Position numbers and translations under genes: made by a program
Notes under the pieces: generated by a model
Seen by the model: only the letters and a program-made list of their open reading frames with translations
Told to the model about the DNA's origin: nothing
Databases searched by the model: none
DNA from: Bradyrhizobium macuxiense
GTDB taxonomy: Bacteria > Pseudomonadota > Alphaproteobacteria > Rhizobiales > Xanthobacteraceae
Direction of reading: 5' to 3'
Assembly: GCF_007993935.1 (NCBI RefSeq)
Contig: NZ_VITY01000024.1
Coordinates: 21,798 to 85,797, forward strand
Length of the DNA stretch: 64,000 bases
Shown: positions 8,201 through 16,060 of the stretch, piece after piece
Numbering within the stretch: position 1 is the first letter of the stretch
Layout: each line of letters starts with the position of its first letter

Positions 8201-8683
8201 ATGCCCAATTCGACACAAGCGACGATGGCGCTGCGGAAGCTAGGCATTGCCTTCAAGCTTCACACCTATGTCTACGATTCCAATGCCGAGAGCATCGGGC
8301 TGCAGGCGGCGGAGGCGCTCGGGGTCGACCCGAACCGCATGCTCAAGACGCTGATGGCGGAGGTCGACGGCAAGCCGGTCTGCGCCGTGGTGCCGTCCGA
8401 CTGCGAGGTCAGCATGAAGAAGCTCGCCGCGGCGCTCGGCGGCAAGTCGGCCAGGATGATGCGGCCGGCCGATGCCGAGCGGCTGACCGGCTATCATGTC
8501 GGCGGCATCAGCCCGTTCGGCCAGAAAAAGAAAGTGCCGACGGCAATCGACGAGACCGCGCTCACCCACGTCACGGTGTTCGTCAATGGCGGCCAGCGCG
8601 GCCTCCAGATCGAGATCGATCCGAACGACGCCGCGCTTGCCGCCGGCGCCTCGATGAAGGCGCTGGTGGCGACGCAGGACTAG
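8201..8683 (+). CDS. ybaK: Cys-tRNA(Pro)/Cys-tRNA(Cys) deacylase YbaK
   Basis: 160 residues, full length for the YbaK/EbsC family. These trans-acting editing enzymes hydrolyse mischarged Cys-tRNA(Pro). Visible family features are the N-terminal IAFKLHTYVYDSNAESIG, the LGVDPNRMLKTLMAEVDG strand-helix with the conserved catalytic Lys (LKTL), and GYHVGGISPFGQKKKVPTAID. The gene is divergent from purA. The TAG stop codon is at 8681-8683, and the CTAGAGC that contains it runs directly into a palindromic repeat (8684-8780). Confidence 0.93.
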   Translation: MPNSTQATMALRKLGIAFKLHTYVYDSNAESIGLQAAEALGVDPNRMLKTLMAEVDGKPVCAVVPSDCEVSMKKLAAALGGKSARMMRPADAERLTGYHVGGISPFGQKKKVPTAIDETALTHVTVFVNGGQRGLQIEIDPNDAALAAGASMKALVATQD

Positions 8684-8780
8684 AGCTTCGGCTCAGATTG
8701 AATCAAAGCCGAAGCTCCGGCTTCCTGTTTTGACGCGTTCTCTTCACGCGAACCGGTGTCCACTTCGCTCGAAAGCGCTC
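8684..8780. repeat. Palindromic repeat: hairpin plus family B element, copy 1
   Basis: AGCTTCGGCT (8684-8693) and AGCCGAAGCT (8707-8716) form a hairpin directly after the ybaK stop. It is followed at 8729-8780 by family B sequence (GACGCGTTCTCTTCACGCG, ACCGGTGTCCACTTCGCTCG), which recurs in reverse orientation at 56565-56622. Confidence 0.8.
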
Positions 8781-8787
8781 AGCGCGA

Positions 8788-9048
8788 TCAATGCGAGGAC
8801 TTGTCCCTGGTAAACTCCGCGCCGACGTAGTCGGACAGGCCGGTCAATTCCTCTGCCGAAATATCGTTGACGTTGAGCCTGAGCTGCATGATCGCAAGGT
8901 CGAGCAGATGTGCGGCAAAGCTTGCGCCGGCCGCCGTCACGATGCTGCGCTGTTCGATCAAGACAGCGATGACGTCGCGCAGACTGCGCACTTGCACTTG
9001 ATCCATGGCCCTTTGCCCGATGCTGGCCGTCGTGATGTGTGTTGTCAT
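8788..9048 (-). CDS. Small protein of unknown function, last gene of the AHL synthase-P450 operon
   Basis: 86 residues. Its ATG overlaps the P450 stop codon in a 4-base ATGA arrangement (9045-9048), which implies translational coupling and supports it as a real gene. The sequence looks like a soluble all-helical protein: residues 20-36 (VRSLRDVIAVLIEQRSI) and 40-60 (AAGASFAAHLLDLAIMQLRLN) are amphipathic helices, followed by an acidic segment and a charged C-terminus (TRDKSSH). I recognise no family, no cysteine cluster and no membrane helix. Position suggests a helper of the P450 or of signal metabolism, but nothing in the sequence identifies a ferredoxin or reductase. Confidence 0.75.
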   Translation of the reverse strand: MTTHITTASIGQRAMDQVQVRSLRDVIAVLIEQRSIVTAAGASFAAHLLDLAIMQLRLNVNDISAEELTGLSDYVGAEFTRDKSSH

Positions 9049-10409
9049 TGGGAAACCGATTGCAGTGTGCTGATGGACGCCGCGCTGGCGGATGGAATGT
9101 ACGGCAGCCGCGCGGCTTCCTCGCCAAGCTGCGGGATACGCGAGCGGACCTCACGGACTTCGATGTCGATGGTCATGGGGGGCGGCACGAGCGTCACCGA
9201 TGCTTTCGGCCACGGCGCAGGATTCGGACTGACGGCGGTAAAGCGATAGGCCGCGGCGATCTCGAGCGCGAGCAATTGCAGCTCGAGCATCGCAACCCCC
9301 ATCCCGGCGCAGGCGCGCGGACCGGCGCCGAACGGGATGTAGGCGTCGGTGTTGTAGCGCCGCGTCATCAGGAAGCGGTCGGGATCCTCGAAGTGCCTCG
9401 GATCGCGCTGCAATTGCCAGGGGCACAGCAACAGCGAGGTGCCGACCTTGAGGTCGCGCCCGCCGATCGACGCCGGCTGCATCACCTCGCGCGAGAACCA
9501 CCAGGCGCTGGGATAGAGCCGGCAGACCTCCTTGACCAGGGTCGCGCTGACATCCGCACGCCTGACGGCATCGACGCGCAATTCGCCGTCGTCACCGATG
9601 CAATCGGCGGCCTCGTCCGCGATCTCGTCCATCAGCGCGGGATCGGCCGCCATGTGATAGAGCACCCAGGCTGCGGTCGATCCGGTGGTGTGGTGGCCGG
9701 CCAGCAGCAGCGTGAGAATTTCGTCGTGCAGGTCGCGATCGCTGAGGCCGAGCGCTTCGAGATCGCGCAGCGCACTGGTCGAGCCGGCGCTGCTGCGCAG
9801 CCGCTGCACCACGGTCGACATCGCAAGCTTGGCGCAAATCCGGTTCTGCCGCCTGCGATACCAGGACACCGGTCCAAGCGGCAGCACGCGGAACATCTCG
9901 TCGGCCAGATCATCCTCGATGGTGCCGACCGCCTGCACCAGGGCCTCCTCGTCGCCGGACGAGATCACCTGGGCGCCGAACACGGCGATACAGATCGTGC
10001 GCAGCGCCAGCGTCGCGGTGAAGCGATGCGGATCGAACGCACCGAGCCGCGCCAGCCTTGCGCCGACCGCGCGGATCTCGGCGCACATCTGCGGCAGGTA
10101 TTTTTCGACGCTGCCCTTGGCCATGTGCTTGTGCAGCACCGCACGGCGCCGCTTGTGCTCGTCGCCATGCAGCATCAGCGAGCTCTGGCCGAGCACCGGC
10201 GAAAGCTTCTTGATCAGCCGGCCCTTGCCGACGTCGGTTTCCGGCGCCTTCAGGATCGGGCGGATCAGATCAGGATCATTCACCAGCAAGACCGGCGCGG
10301 GCCCGAGATGGAGCGGCACCAGCCCGAGCGGCGACGCGTTGCCGCGCTCAAGCAGGAATTTGAGCGGGTCGCTCCGAAACGCTCGAACGTCCGAGAACAT
10401 GTGTGGCAT
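9045..10409 (-). CDS. Cytochrome P450 co-transcribed with an AHL synthase
   Basis: 454 residues, soluble class (no N-terminal anchor). All P450 hallmarks are present: I-helix oxygen-activation motif LLLAGHHTTGSTAAW, K-helix ExxR (KEVCRLYPSAWW), and the heme loop FGAGPRACAG with the thiolate Cys near residue 367. About 35 extra residues follow the final beta strands. ATG 10409 is supported by GGAG 7 bp upstream and lies 62 bp inside the end of the AHL synthase gene; the 86-aa gene overlaps its stop by 4 bases. No ferredoxin or reductase gene is adjacent, so electrons must come from elsewhere. The substrate is unknown; the context suggests oxidation of the acyl-HSL, its acyl precursor or a co-regulated metabolite. 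Confidence 0.93.
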   Translation of the reverse strand: MPHMFSDVRAFRSDPLKFLLERGNASPLGLVPLHLGPAPVLLVNDPDLIRPILKAPETDVGKGRLIKKLSPVLGQSSLMLHGDEHKRRRAVLHKHMAKGSVEKYLPQMCAEIRAVGARLARLGAFDPHRFTATLALRTICIAVFGAQVISSGDEEALVQAVGTIEDDLADEMFRVLPLGPVSWYRRRQNRICAKLAMSTVVQRLRSSAGSTSALRDLEALGLSDRDLHDEILTLLLAGHHTTGSTAAWVLYHMAADPALMDEIADEAADCIGDDGELRVDAVRRADVSATLVKEVCRLYPSAWWFSREVMQPASIGGRDLKVGTSLLLCPWQLQRDPRHFEDPDRFLMTRRYNTDAYIPFGAGPRACAGMGVAMLELQLLALEIAAAYRFTAVSPNPAPWPKASVTLVPPPMTIDIEVREVRSRIPQLGEEAARLPYIPSASAASISTLQSVSQ

Positions 10410-11025
10410 CGTGGATCTCCAATTGCCGTCCAAGGTCGAGGAATTTGGTCAGGCCGGGATTGCCGGCGACATCGAGCGGAATCTCGCCGGCGAGCGCCGT
10501 CAGCGGGCGGCCGTGGCGGTCGTTGCCGATCACCTGCGGTGGACCGTAACGATGGGTGCGGATGCCCATCCGCGCGAGGAAGCGCTCATAGGTGAGGTCG
10601 GCCATCGCCACCAGCGCCGCCGCGCCGCGCAGCTCGGCGAAGCGAAACATCAGCGCATAGTTGACGCGCGCGGCCGATGCGGTTGCCGCCCCCGGCAGCA
10701 CGCCGAAGCGGCTGATTTCCCAGGCGTCACGGCGGCTCGGAAAGCGGCGCTGCGCCAGCTGTGGGAAGACCGACTTGGTGAGGTACGGATAGTCGGTGCG
10801 GATGGCGCGGAAGCCGCCGATCAGCTCCGAACCGAGAAACAGCAGGCAGTGTTCAGTATACCAGACGTCGAACTGGTCGCGCTCGACGTCGCCGGTCGTG
10901 GTCAGAAGCCAGCCGCAATGATCGACGAACAGCCGCTTGCGCAGCCTCAGCATCGCCTGAACATGTGCCGGATAGCGCTCTTCGGTGGTGACGAGCGCGT
11001 GGTATTCCCCCCAAAGCTGCGACAT
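10348..11025 (-). CDS. Acyl-homoserine-lactone synthase (LuxI family)
   Basis: 225 residues. LuxI enzymes make acyl-HSL signals from S-adenosylmethionine and an acyl donor. The invariant residues are all visible: Arg29 and Phe33 (LRLRKRLF), Trp39 (CGWLL), Glu48/Asp50/Asp53 (VERDQFD), Arg in GGFRAIRT, Phe in TKSVFPQL, and Glu/Arg in WEISRFGV. ATG 11025 is chosen because GGAGGCGGAGGA directly precedes it; the upstream in-frame Met has no such site. Related bradyrhizobial enzymes (BjaI, BraI, RpaI of Rhodopseudomonas) use acyl- or aryl-CoA; whether this one does cannot be told from sequence. It is the first gene of a three-gene operon, divergent from the LuxR-type gene. Confidence 0.93.
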   Translation of the reverse strand: MSQLWGEYHALVTTEERYPAHVQAMLRLRKRLFVDHCGWLLTTTGDVERDQFDVWYTEHCLLFLGSELIGGFRAIRTDYPYLTKSVFPQLAQRRFPSRRDAWEISRFGVLPGAATASAARVNYALMFRFAELRGAAALVAMADLTYERFLARMGIRTHRYGPPQVIGNDRHGRPLTALAGEIPLDVAGNPGLTKFLDLGRQLEIHDATHVLGRSSVSERPAQIPA

Positions 11026-11078
11026 TCCTCCGCCTCCAGATGTCGCCGGCATCTGGGACAAAAAGGCTTAATTGTGGT

Positions 11079-11097
11079 ACCCCCGGAAACCGGGGGT
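11079..11097. promoter_or_regulatory. 19-bp perfect dyad between AHL synthase and LuxR genes
   Basis: ACCCCCGG-AAA-CCGGGGGT is a perfect inverted repeat in the 80-bp divergent intergenic region, 54 bp before the synthase ATG and 8 bp before the luxR-type ATG. Its right arm (GGGGG) is also the likely Shine-Dalgarno of the receptor gene, and TTTT follows. It may be a lux-box-type operator, or a hairpin that occludes translation or terminates the leader of the receptor gene. Confidence 0.55.
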
Positions 11098-11105
11098 TTT
11101 AGTCA

Positions 11106-11879
11106 ATGGTCCTGGAAGAAGCGATTTCGAGTATCGAGGCGTCGGGCACGATCGACGAGCTTCGACTGTCGCTGCACCGGGTCGTCCAGAACTACGGCTT
11201 CTCCGGCTTCGCCTTCATCGATGCTGGCCGGCCCGAGCTCGACCTGCCTTACCATACCGGCACATATCCGCCGGCCTGGGAGCGCGCCTACATCCAGAAC
11301 GACTTCGTTCATTGCGATCCGGCATTGACGCGGGTGCGGCGAACCAACACGCCGTTTCACTGGGGCGAGTTGAAGCTGCCGGAGCGGCAAGGGCGCAAGC
11401 GCCCGCCGGAGCTGAAGATGATGGAAGCCGCGCGGGATCACGGCTTCCGCCAGGGCTTCGTCGTGCCCTTCCACTATCGCGACCGGCTCGGCGCCGTACA
11501 TTCGAGCTCGACGGTGTTCTTCTGGGAGGACGAGCCGCACGACTTCGACAAGCTGTTCGTCTGCCATCGGCATGAACTGCATCTCTTGATGATCTACTGG
11601 GTGCAGCGGGCGATGGACATCGTCAACCGCGACCAGCGCAACGCGCCGACCATCCTGAAGCCCGCCGACGCCGCCGAAACCATCAAGCTCACCGGGCGGG
11701 AGAAGGAAGTGATCGCATGGGCGGCGCGCGGCAAGACCGTGGCCGACACCGCGCAGATCCTCGGTATTTCTCCGGAGACGGTGGAGGGCTTCATCAAGCA
11801 GGCGCTGCGCAAGCTCGAGGCGTCCAACAAGACGCACGGGGTGGCGAAGAGCATCGCGCTCGGGATCATCGACTTGTGA
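11106..11879 (+). CDS. LuxR family quorum-sensing transcriptional regulator
   Basis: 257 residues with an N-terminal autoinducer-binding domain (about 15-165) and a C-terminal GerE-type helix-turn-helix (about 190-250). The AHL-pocket residues of LuxR/TraR proteins are visible: Trp and Tyr in PPAWERAYIQNDF, Asp-Pro in HCDPAL, Trp in FHWGEL and Gly in FRQGFVVP. The HTH reads LTGREKEVIAWAARGKT then ILGISPETVEGFIK, with the conserved Glu, Leu and Gly. This is a true AHL-type receptor rather than a LuxR solo of another class. It is divergent from the synthase-P450 operon, its expected target, and may regulate itself through the dyad overlapping its ribosome binding site. Confidence 0.93.
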   Translation: MVLEEAISSIEASGTIDELRLSLHRVVQNYGFSGFAFIDAGRPELDLPYHTGTYPPAWERAYIQNDFVHCDPALTRVRRTNTPFHWGELKLPERQGRKRPPELKMMEAARDHGFRQGFVVPFHYRDRLGAVHSSSTVFFWEDEPHDFDKLFVCHRHELHLLMIYWVQRAMDIVNRDQRNAPTILKPADAAETIKLTGREKEVIAWAARGKTVADTAQILGISPETVEGFIKQALRKLEASNKTHGVAKSIALGIIDL

Positions 11880-12242
11880 GCCGTGCCGCGCAGCGATCGC
11901 GGCGCGCTCGGGGCCACCGCCATTCGCACGGCGCCGCCCTGTTCGGGGGTAGCGCCGCGATATGTGGCGAGGTCACACATCGGGGTTGGATTCATCTCTG
12001 TCGTCGCCCACAGATTGCATTCGCGCACGGTCTTGATAAGAAGATCAGGGCCGGATGACGCCAATGCGGACATCTCGGACCACGGGTGCGCATCGCAGAG
12101 CCTGCCCGGCGCGGCGGAATCCGTGGGTCGATGCGGCTGATCCGTAAAAGTCCCGTCACGACGAACCACAGTTCCATTTGCTACCAATCATTGTCGCGGA
12201 CATGCTGTCGACGGACGTAGCTGGAGATCGCCGAAGCGCACC
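11880..12242. other. Intergenic region, nothing recognised
   Basis: 363 bp between the LuxR gene and the HTH gene. I see no convincing ORF, terminator or repeat. Minus-strand frames here are shadows running into the LuxR gene. Confidence 0.5.
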
Positions 12243-12629
12243 ATGAGCACATCGCAGGACGACCAGATCGATCAACTGGTGCAGGCGCGTTGGCGCGCAA
12301 TCGGACTGTCCCAGGCCGATCTCGCCGAGATCCTGTGCTCGGGCGCCTCCTTACAAAAGAACAGCGTGGACGGCACGGTGAAGGTCGATACCGGCCGCCT
12401 GGCGACCGTCGCCGAGATGCTCGGGATCGCCGCCGACATGCTCAATCGCCGGCCCGCCACGACAGCGCCCACACAGACCGGCCAAGCGGCAGAATCGCTG
12501 CAATCCCTGCTCGAACTGCGCATGCTGCGGGTGTTCCGCGACGTGCAGGACCCCGACACCAAGCGGATCCTGATCGAGCTCGCCGAGCAGATCGTCAAGC
12601 GCCAGACCACGCCGCCGGAGAGCGGCTAG
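12243..12629 (+). CDS. XRE-like helix-turn-helix protein
   Basis: 128 residues. Residues 15-65 resemble a Cro/C1 helix-turn-helix (RWRAIGLSQADLAEILCSG, then DTGRLATVAEMLGIAADML). A flexible Thr/Gln linker follows, then a C-terminal helical region (LRMLRVFRDVQDPDTKRIL) of the type often found in rhizobial XRE proteins with a dimerising tail. It is probably a DNA-binding regulator; targets are unknown. It lies downstream of the quorum-sensing receptor but 363 bp away, so it is likely independent. Its TAG stop codon lies in the CTAGA start of a decayed family A repeat. Confidence 0.7.
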   Translation: MSTSQDDQIDQLVQARWRAIGLSQADLAEILCSGASLQKNSVDGTVKVDTGRLATVAEMLGIAADMLNRRPATTAPTQTGQAAESLQSLLELRMLRVFRDVQDPDTKRILIELAEQIVKRQTTPPESG

Positions 12630-12665
12630 ACGCGATCCGGAAAGTGCGGAGGGTCTTCCGGAAGG
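12627..12665. repeat. Decayed family A palindromic repeat
   Basis: CTAGACGCGATCCGGAAAG followed by TGCGGAGGGTCTTCCG matches the reverse complement of family A (CTAGAGCATGATCCGGAAAA...GGTTTTCCG) with several substitutions. The TAG stop of the preceding gene lies inside its CTAGA edge. Confidence 0.6.
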
Positions 12666-12809
12666 GGGACTTCGCGCATGGTCGCGATGCGTCCATCCCC
12701 ATTGATGGAATGGCGAAATCCGTGTCTCTGACAGGGGCCGGGGAAATCCATACCGGCCCGGTGACACCAGCCGGGCGGGCCGCGGCGTCGTGAACCCGGG
12801 CCTCATCGC

Positions 12810-13739
12810 ATGACTGCCTCCGATTCCACCGCAACGCCCGCGTCCGGCTCCTGGATCGCCAACCAGCCTTATCTGCTGCTGTGCATCACCGCGATGTGCT
12901 GGGCCGGCAATGCGATCGTCGGGCGGCTCGCCGCCGGCCACATTCCGCCGGTGACGCTGTCGTTCCTGCGCTGGTTCGTGGCGTTCCTGATCATCCTGCC
13001 GTTTGCCTGGAAGCACCTGGTCCGCGACTGGCCTGCGATCCGCAAGAATCTCGGCATCATGGTGCTGCTGTCGATGACCGGCATCAGCGCCTTCAACACG
13101 CTGCAATACTGGGCGCTCGAGCACACCCAGGCGCTCAACACGCTGCTGCTGCAATCCTCCGTGCCGCTGATGGTCGCGCTGTGGTCGCTGATCCTGCTCG
13201 GCGCGCGGCTGACGCTGGCGCAACTGTGCGGCGTGTCGCTGTCGCTCGCCGGCGTGCTGGTGATCCTGCTGCACGGCGATCTCACGACGCTGTCGAAGAT
13301 CGAGTTCAACAAGGGCGACCTGATCTTCATCGTCGCACTGGTGATCTTCGCGCTGTATTCGGTGCTGACCTTGAAGCGGCCCAAGATCCACGGGCTGTCG
13401 GTCGCGGCCTTCACCTTCGGCTGCGGCGCGCTGTTGCTGGTCCCGTTCCTGATCTGGGAACTCGGCGCGCGTCCGGTGATGCAGCTCACGGCCAACAACC
13501 TGCTGTCGCTGTTCTATGTCGCGGTGTTCCCCTCGACGCTGGCCTATCTGTGCTTCAACCGCGGTGTGCAGCTGATCGGCGCCAACCGCGCCGCGCCGTT
13601 CTTCCACATGGTTCCGGTGTTCGGCACCATCATGTCGATCGTGTTCATCGGCGAGCATCCGCAAGCCTTCCATTTCATCGGCTTCGCCCTGGTGCTGGCC
13701 GGCGTCTTCGTGGCTTCGCGGAAGCAGTCGGCGGCCTGA
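12810..13739 (+). CDS. DMT superfamily (EamA) permease
   Basis: 309 residues with ten predicted membrane helices arranged as two EamA repeats: about 18-150 (YLLLCITAMCWAGNAIVGRL opening the first) and 165-300 (second). The conserved PPVTLSFLRW and NRAAPFFHMVPVFGTIMS segments are typical of drug/metabolite exporters. The substrate is unknown. A close paralog lies at 18952-19893, with the same order of motifs (PPVTLTTIRW, NRAAPFFHLVPVFGSAMA), suggesting an older duplication. It is followed by an MCE protein 81 bp downstream, unrelated in function. Confidence 0.88.
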   Translation: MTASDSTATPASGSWIANQPYLLLCITAMCWAGNAIVGRLAAGHIPPVTLSFLRWFVAFLIILPFAWKHLVRDWPAIRKNLGIMVLLSMTGISAFNTLQYWALEHTQALNTLLLQSSVPLMVALWSLILLGARLTLAQLCGVSLSLAGVLVILLHGDLTTLSKIEFNKGDLIFIVALVIFALYSVLTLKRPKIHGLSVAAFTFGCGALLLVPFLIWELGARPVMQLTANNLLSLFYVAVFPSTLAYLCFNRGVQLIGANRAAPFFHMVPVFGTIMSIVFIGEHPQAFHFIGFALVLAGVFVASRKQSAA

Positions 13740-13820
13740 TCCCGCGGCCCGAGGCGCGGTGACTATCGGCGGCAAATCCGCTATCTGTTGCAATCTGCTT
13801 CGCGGACAGGTCCCAAACGC

Positions 13821-14630
13821 ATGGCGCGCGCCAGCAATCTCGTGATCGGCACCCTGACGCTGGCCCTGATCGCCGGCTCGCTCGGCGGCTGGCTGGGCTA
13901 TCAGCGCTATGCCGGCATCAAGCGGATGGTGCCGTTCCGCGTCGTGTTCGAGGGCTCGGCGTCGGGCCTGCGCCGCGGCGCGAGTGTCAATTTCGCAGGC
14001 GTGCGGATCGGCGAAGTGGTCTCGATCCGGCTCGACCGGCACCGCGTGGTGGCGATGACCCGGATCGAGGGCAACGCTCCGATCAAGAAGGACACCCAGG
14101 CCGGCCTTGAATTCCAGGGCCTGACCGGGATCGCCTCGATCTCCTTCACCGGCGGCACCGACGATGCGCCGGCGCCTGCGGTCGGCGCCGACGGGATTCC
14201 CGAGCTGACGGCCGACGCCGAAGGCACGATGGGCATCCAGGAGAAGCTGCGCGTCGCGCTGCGCAATGTCGACCGCGTCATCACCGAGAACGAGGCCGAC
14301 ATCAAGGACTCGCTGCTCGGGCTCGAGAACTTCACCAACTCGCTGTCGGGCAATGGCGAGCTGATCGCGGGCTTCATCGACGCCGCCGACGACGGCATCA
14401 GCACGGTCGACGCCAAGCTCGCCTCGGCCGACAAGTTCCTGAAGAGTTTCGGCAGCGACAAATATGGCGGCGAGTTGCTGCCGACCGTGATCTCGCTGCG
14501 CGAGCTGATCCAGAGCTTCGACAAGAAGTCCGGCACGATGATCGCCGAAACCCGCAAGACGCTCGTCGACGTCAGCCAGTCCGTCAACGCGTTCAACGAG
14601 AAAATTGCCGGGCGCGGCGGCAGGCGCTAA
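13821..14630 (+). CDS. MCE/MlaD family lipid-transport protein
   Basis: 269 residues. A single N-terminal membrane anchor (residues 6-24, LVIGTLTLALIAGSLGGWL) is followed by one MCE domain at about 35-115 (VVFEGSASGLRRGASVNFAGVRIGEV, then LEFQGLTGIASI). The rest is a long helical region (about 130-265), as in MlaD proteins that bridge the periplasm with the Mla lipid-transport ATPase. No permease (MlaE) or ATPase (MlaF) gene is adjacent, so it is an orphan and would have to work with a complex encoded elsewhere. ATG 13821 is preferred over an upstream TTG. Confidence 0.85.
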   Translation: MARASNLVIGTLTLALIAGSLGGWLGYQRYAGIKRMVPFRVVFEGSASGLRRGASVNFAGVRIGEVVSIRLDRHRVVAMTRIEGNAPIKKDTQAGLEFQGLTGIASISFTGGTDDAPAPAVGADGIPELTADAEGTMGIQEKLRVALRNVDRVITENEADIKDSLLGLENFTNSLSGNGELIAGFIDAADDGISTVDAKLASADKFLKSFGSDKYGGELLPTVISLRELIQSFDKKSGTMIAETRKTLVDVSQSVNAFNEKIAGRGGRR

Positions 14631-14674
14631 CGTCGGGCTCCAACCAAGAACCAAGAACAACGGAAACGCCCAAC

Positions 14675-15892
14675 GTGCACGACCGGACCGCAGCGCCCTC
14701 CCCGCCTCCCGCAACCGTCAACCGCGCGACGAGCGCCGTGCCCCGGCATTTGCGCCGCTATCTCACACTCGACGATTTCGAGCCGCGGGCGCGGCAGCTG
14801 TTGCCGAAATTCCTCTACGGCTACATCTCCGGCGGCGCCGAGACCGACGCGGCACGCACCGACAACCGCCGGGCCTTCGACGAATACGGTTTCGTGCCGC
14901 GGGTGCTGAACGACGTCTCCGGTCGCGACCAGACCACGACGCTGTTCGGCAAGACCTACGCCTCGCCGTTCGGGATTCCGCCGATGGGCTCGTCCGCGCT
15001 GTGCGCCTATCGCGGCGACATCGTGCTGGCGCGCGCCGCGGCCGCGGCCAACGTCCCGATGATCCTGTCGGCCTCCTCGCTGATTACGCTTGAGGATGTC
15101 CGCGCCGCCAATCAGCAGGCCTGGTACCAGGCCTATCTCGCCGGCCTCCCCGAGCGCATCGAGCCGCTGGTCGATCGCGTCGCGGCGGCCGGCTACGACA
15201 CCTTCGTCGTCACCGCCGACGTGCCGGTGCCGCCCAACCGCGAGAACAACATCCGCAACGGCTTCCAGGTGCCGCTCGCGATCACGCCGCGGGTGTTCTG
15301 GGACATCATCACCCATCCGGACTGGCTGCTGAACACCTGGGCGCGCACGGTGTTCAACCACGGCATGCCGCGTTTCGAGAACATGGACGCCAAGCCGGGT
15401 CCGCCGGTGCTGTCGAAGAATTTGATGCGCAACATCGGCAGCCGCGACCAGCTCGCCTGGAAGCATGTCGAGCTGATCCGCAAGCGCTGGCCCGGCAAGC
15501 TCGTGGTCAAGGGGCTGATCGCGCCGGAAGACGCGCGGCTGGCGCGCGAGCACGGCTGCGACGGCGTGATGGTTTCCAACCATGGCGGCCGCCAGCTCGA
15601 CTACACCGTCTCCGCGCTGCGCACGCTGCCGGAGATCGCCGCGCAGAAGGGCAACATGACGGTGATGGTCGACGGCGGCATCCGCCGCGGCACCGATGTC
15701 ATCAAGGCGCTGGCGCTCGGCGCGGACTTCGTCTGGATCGGCCGTCCATTCCTCTATGGCGCCGTGGTCGCGGGCGAGGCCGGCGTGTCACGCGCGATCT
15801 CGCTGCTGCACGCCGAGATCGACCGCGACCTCGCGCTGCTCGGCATCCGCAGCCTGAAGGAGATCACCCCCGACCTGGTGCGGAAGTTCTAG
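14675..15892 (+). CDS. FMN-dependent alpha-hydroxy acid dehydrogenase
   Basis: 405 residues, cytoplasmic or peripheral. The family oxidises L-2-hydroxy acids (lactate, glycolate, mandelate) with FMN. The active-site signature VSNHGGRQLDY contains the catalytic His and substrate Arg. The FMN-phosphate region VDGGIRRGTDVIKALALGA and an N-terminal TLDDFEPRARQLLPKF are typical. The exact substrate is not readable from sequence. The start is GTG 14675. It has a paralog at 47106-48242. The stop codon lies in CTAGAG, just before a 160-bp intergenic repeat. Confidence 0.9.
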   Translation: MHDRTAAPSPPPATVNRATSAVPRHLRRYLTLDDFEPRARQLLPKFLYGYISGGAETDAARTDNRRAFDEYGFVPRVLNDVSGRDQTTTLFGKTYASPFGIPPMGSSALCAYRGDIVLARAAAAANVPMILSASSLITLEDVRAANQQAWYQAYLAGLPERIEPLVDRVAAAGYDTFVVTADVPVPPNRENNIRNGFQVPLAITPRVFWDIITHPDWLLNTWARTVFNHGMPRFENMDAKPGPPVLSKNLMRNIGSRDQLAWKHVELIRKRWPGKLVVKGLIAPEDARLAREHGCDGVMVSNHGGRQLDYTVSALRTLPEIAAQKGNMTVMVDGGIRRGTDVIKALALGADFVWIGRPFLYGAVVAGEAGVSRAISLLHAEIDRDLALLGIRSLKEITPDLVRKF

Positions 15893-15895
15893 AGA

Positions 15896-16055
15896 TGTTG
15901 CATCCGCAACGGGACCAGGCCCCCTCTCCCGCTTGCGGGGAAGGGTTGGGGTGGGGGTGTCTCCGCGTGCGAGAATCTCATTGTGTGGAGAGAGCCCCCA
16001 CCCGCATTGCATCTACGATGCAATGCGACCTCCCACGCAAGCGGGAGAGGTAAGA
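15896..16055. repeat. Intergenic repeat with inverted and short repeated elements
   Basis: GTTGCATCCGCAACGGG at the left is answered by GCATCTACGATGCAATGCG at the right. The centre contains CCCCTCTCCCGCTTGCGGG and GCAAGCGGGAGAGG, complementary arms about 110 bp apart. It has no coding potential and resembles common rhizobial intergenic elements. Confidence 0.6.
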
Positions 16056-16060
16056 AACCA

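Noticed and set aside
9039..10595. 518-residue plus-strand open frame over the P450 gene
   Set aside because: No motif on this strand, while the opposite strand has a complete P450. Shadow.
12351..14714. 787-residue minus-strand open frame, rich in His, Arg and Gln
   Set aside because: It lies opposite the HTH, EamA and MCE genes, whose frames have clear family motifs. It is an antisense shadow of GC-rich codons.
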